Origin: Neobacillus cucumis
Lineage (GTDB): Bacteria; Bacillota; Bacilli; Bacillales; Cytobacillaceae
Reading direction: 5' to 3'
Length of the DNA: 64,000 nucleotides
Assembly: GCF_016908975.1 (NCBI RefSeq)
Contig: NZ_JAFBEX010000010.1
Span: forward strand, 1 to 64,000
The notes below the pieces were generated by a model. That model made no database searches and had not been told where the DNA came from. It worked only from the letters and a program-made list of their open reading frames with translations. Of the stretch, positions 63,403-64,000 are shown piece after piece (position 1 is the first letter of the stretch; each line of letters opens with the position of its first letter). The position numbers were made by a program, and so were the translations under genes.

Positions 63403-64000
63403 TTAAAGGATTTTTTCATAATAGATGTCTCTTGCTTCCTTGACTTTTTGAATATACTCTCTTGCATTCTCGGTGATTTGGGCATAATTCCCAGACTTTG
63501 CAGGAGTAATTAAATTTCCTCCAACGCCCACTGCCACACATCCATTTTTTATCCACTGATGAACATTATCCAAGCTGACGCCGCCCGTCGGCATGATATT
63601 TACTTGTGGAAGAGGAGCTTTGATCGCTTTAATGAAATCGGGTCCATAAGCGTTCCCTGGGAATAATTTGATAATATCTGCACCGTACTCTAATGCCTGC
63701 TTCATTTCAGTAATGGTCATACACCCGGGCATATACGGGACTTGATACAAATTACATAATTTGGCGGTCTCTTTATCAAAGCATGGACTAACAATAAATT
63801 TGGCACCAGCCAAAATCGCAATCCGTGCTGTTTGTGAGTCGAGAACGGTACCTGCACCGATGACTACATTTGTATTCGCATAAACTTTGGTTAATTCCTT
63901 CAGAACGGATTCTGCATTCTGGATGGTAAAAGTAACCTCGATTCCTAATATTCCGCCCTTTATGCACGCTTCCGAAATAAGAAGCGCTTCTTCCTTGGAA
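63403..64000 (-). CDS. KDPG/KHG aldolase, N-terminus outside window
   Basis: The C-terminal 198 residues of a 2-keto-3-deoxy-6-phosphogluconate/4-hydroxy-2-oxoglutarate aldolase, open to the right edge of the window. GIEVTFT carries the catalytic Glu and ADIIKLFPGN the Schiff-base Lys; IGAGTVLD and PTGGVSLDN are standard. It cleaves a keto-deoxy sugar acid phosphate to pyruvate and glyceraldehyde-3-phosphate. Probably part of a neighbouring uronate or sugar-acid operon beyond the window. Confidence 0.88.
   Translation of the reverse strand, partial: SKEEALLISEACIKGGILGIEVTFTIQNAESVLKELTKVYANTNVVIGAGTVLDSQTARIAILAGAKFIVSPCFDKETAKLCNLYQVPYMPGCMTITEMKQALEYGADIIKLFPGNAYGPDFIKAIKAPLPQVNIMPTGGVSLDNVHQWIKNGCVAVGVGGNLITPAKSGNYAQITENAREYIQKVKEARDIYYEKIL

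Overview
The window looks like the chromosome of a low-GC, spore-forming Bacillaceae (Bacillus/Neobacillus type). Evidence: AGGAGG-type ribosome binding sites throughout, a Spo0E-like phosphatase, a YteA-family sporulation protein, LutABC, the fused rhamnulose-phosphate aldolase/dehydrogenase RhaEW, a QdoI-type quercetinase, and CcpA (cre) sites. No rRNA, tRNA, CRISPR, phage or transposase gene was seen. Most of the window reads as one large region for using plant rhamnosides, and probably flavonol rhamnosides such as quercitrin or rutin.

Layout. 1-700: tandem 52-bp hairpin repeats. 712-3211: GH1 glycosidase divergent from an AraC regulator. 3238-9803: frameshifted MATE exporter gene and a nikABCDE-type metal ABC transporter behind a textbook sigma-A promoter with an abutting Fur box. 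9932-13984: sugar/glycoside MFS carrier and an AraC-GH39 fusion. 14194-25257: DeoR regulator (RhaR-like), GH78 rhamnosidase, a second MFS, a second GH1, a second AraC, then rhaA and rhaB. 25694-29137: MFS and EamA exporters and a third AraC. 29323-32989: C4-dicarboxylate carrier with its two-component system. 33112-40805: second GH78, a small membrane ORF, a third carrier, and an esterase-quercetinase-LysR module whose esterase is frameshifted. 40915-48690: LysR, odhAB (2-oxoglutarate dehydrogenase), acyl-CoA thioesterase, small ORFs, malic enzyme. 48770-52334: aromatic-ring operon (FAH hydrolase, extradiol dioxygenase, flavin monooxygenase, split-barrel flavoprotein). 52572-55762: second esterase-quercetinase-LysR module. 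56064-57337: YteA-like protein and L,D-transpeptidase. 57465-63096: rhaEW and lutABC. 63403-end: KDPG aldolase, truncated by the window edge.

How it may work together (inference). Intact glycosides enter through the MFS carriers. The GH78, GH1 and GH39 enzymes all lack signal peptides, so the sugars would be removed in the cytosol. Rhamnose goes through RhaA, RhaB and RhaEW to DHAP and L-lactate, and LutABC oxidises lactate to pyruvate. The flavonol aglycone is opened by the quercetinases. Their depside product is probably split by the adjacent esterases, and the freed phenolic acids may feed the aromatic-ring operon and then the TCA-side genes (odhAB, malic enzyme, dicarboxylate uptake).

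Regulation visible in the sequence: a 13-bp site (ATTGCTCGAATCA) shared by two GH1 promoters and one carrier promoter; an almost identical 39-bp promoter/operator in front of rhaEW and lutA, with the same 10-mer flanking the deoR promoter; ATAAC...GTTAT dyads between each quercetinase and its LysR gene; and several cre sites. The intergenic DNA carries unusual periodic repeats: 52-bp hairpins, AAGCGGA hairpins, and two arrays of unrelated short words repeated every 20-21 bp.
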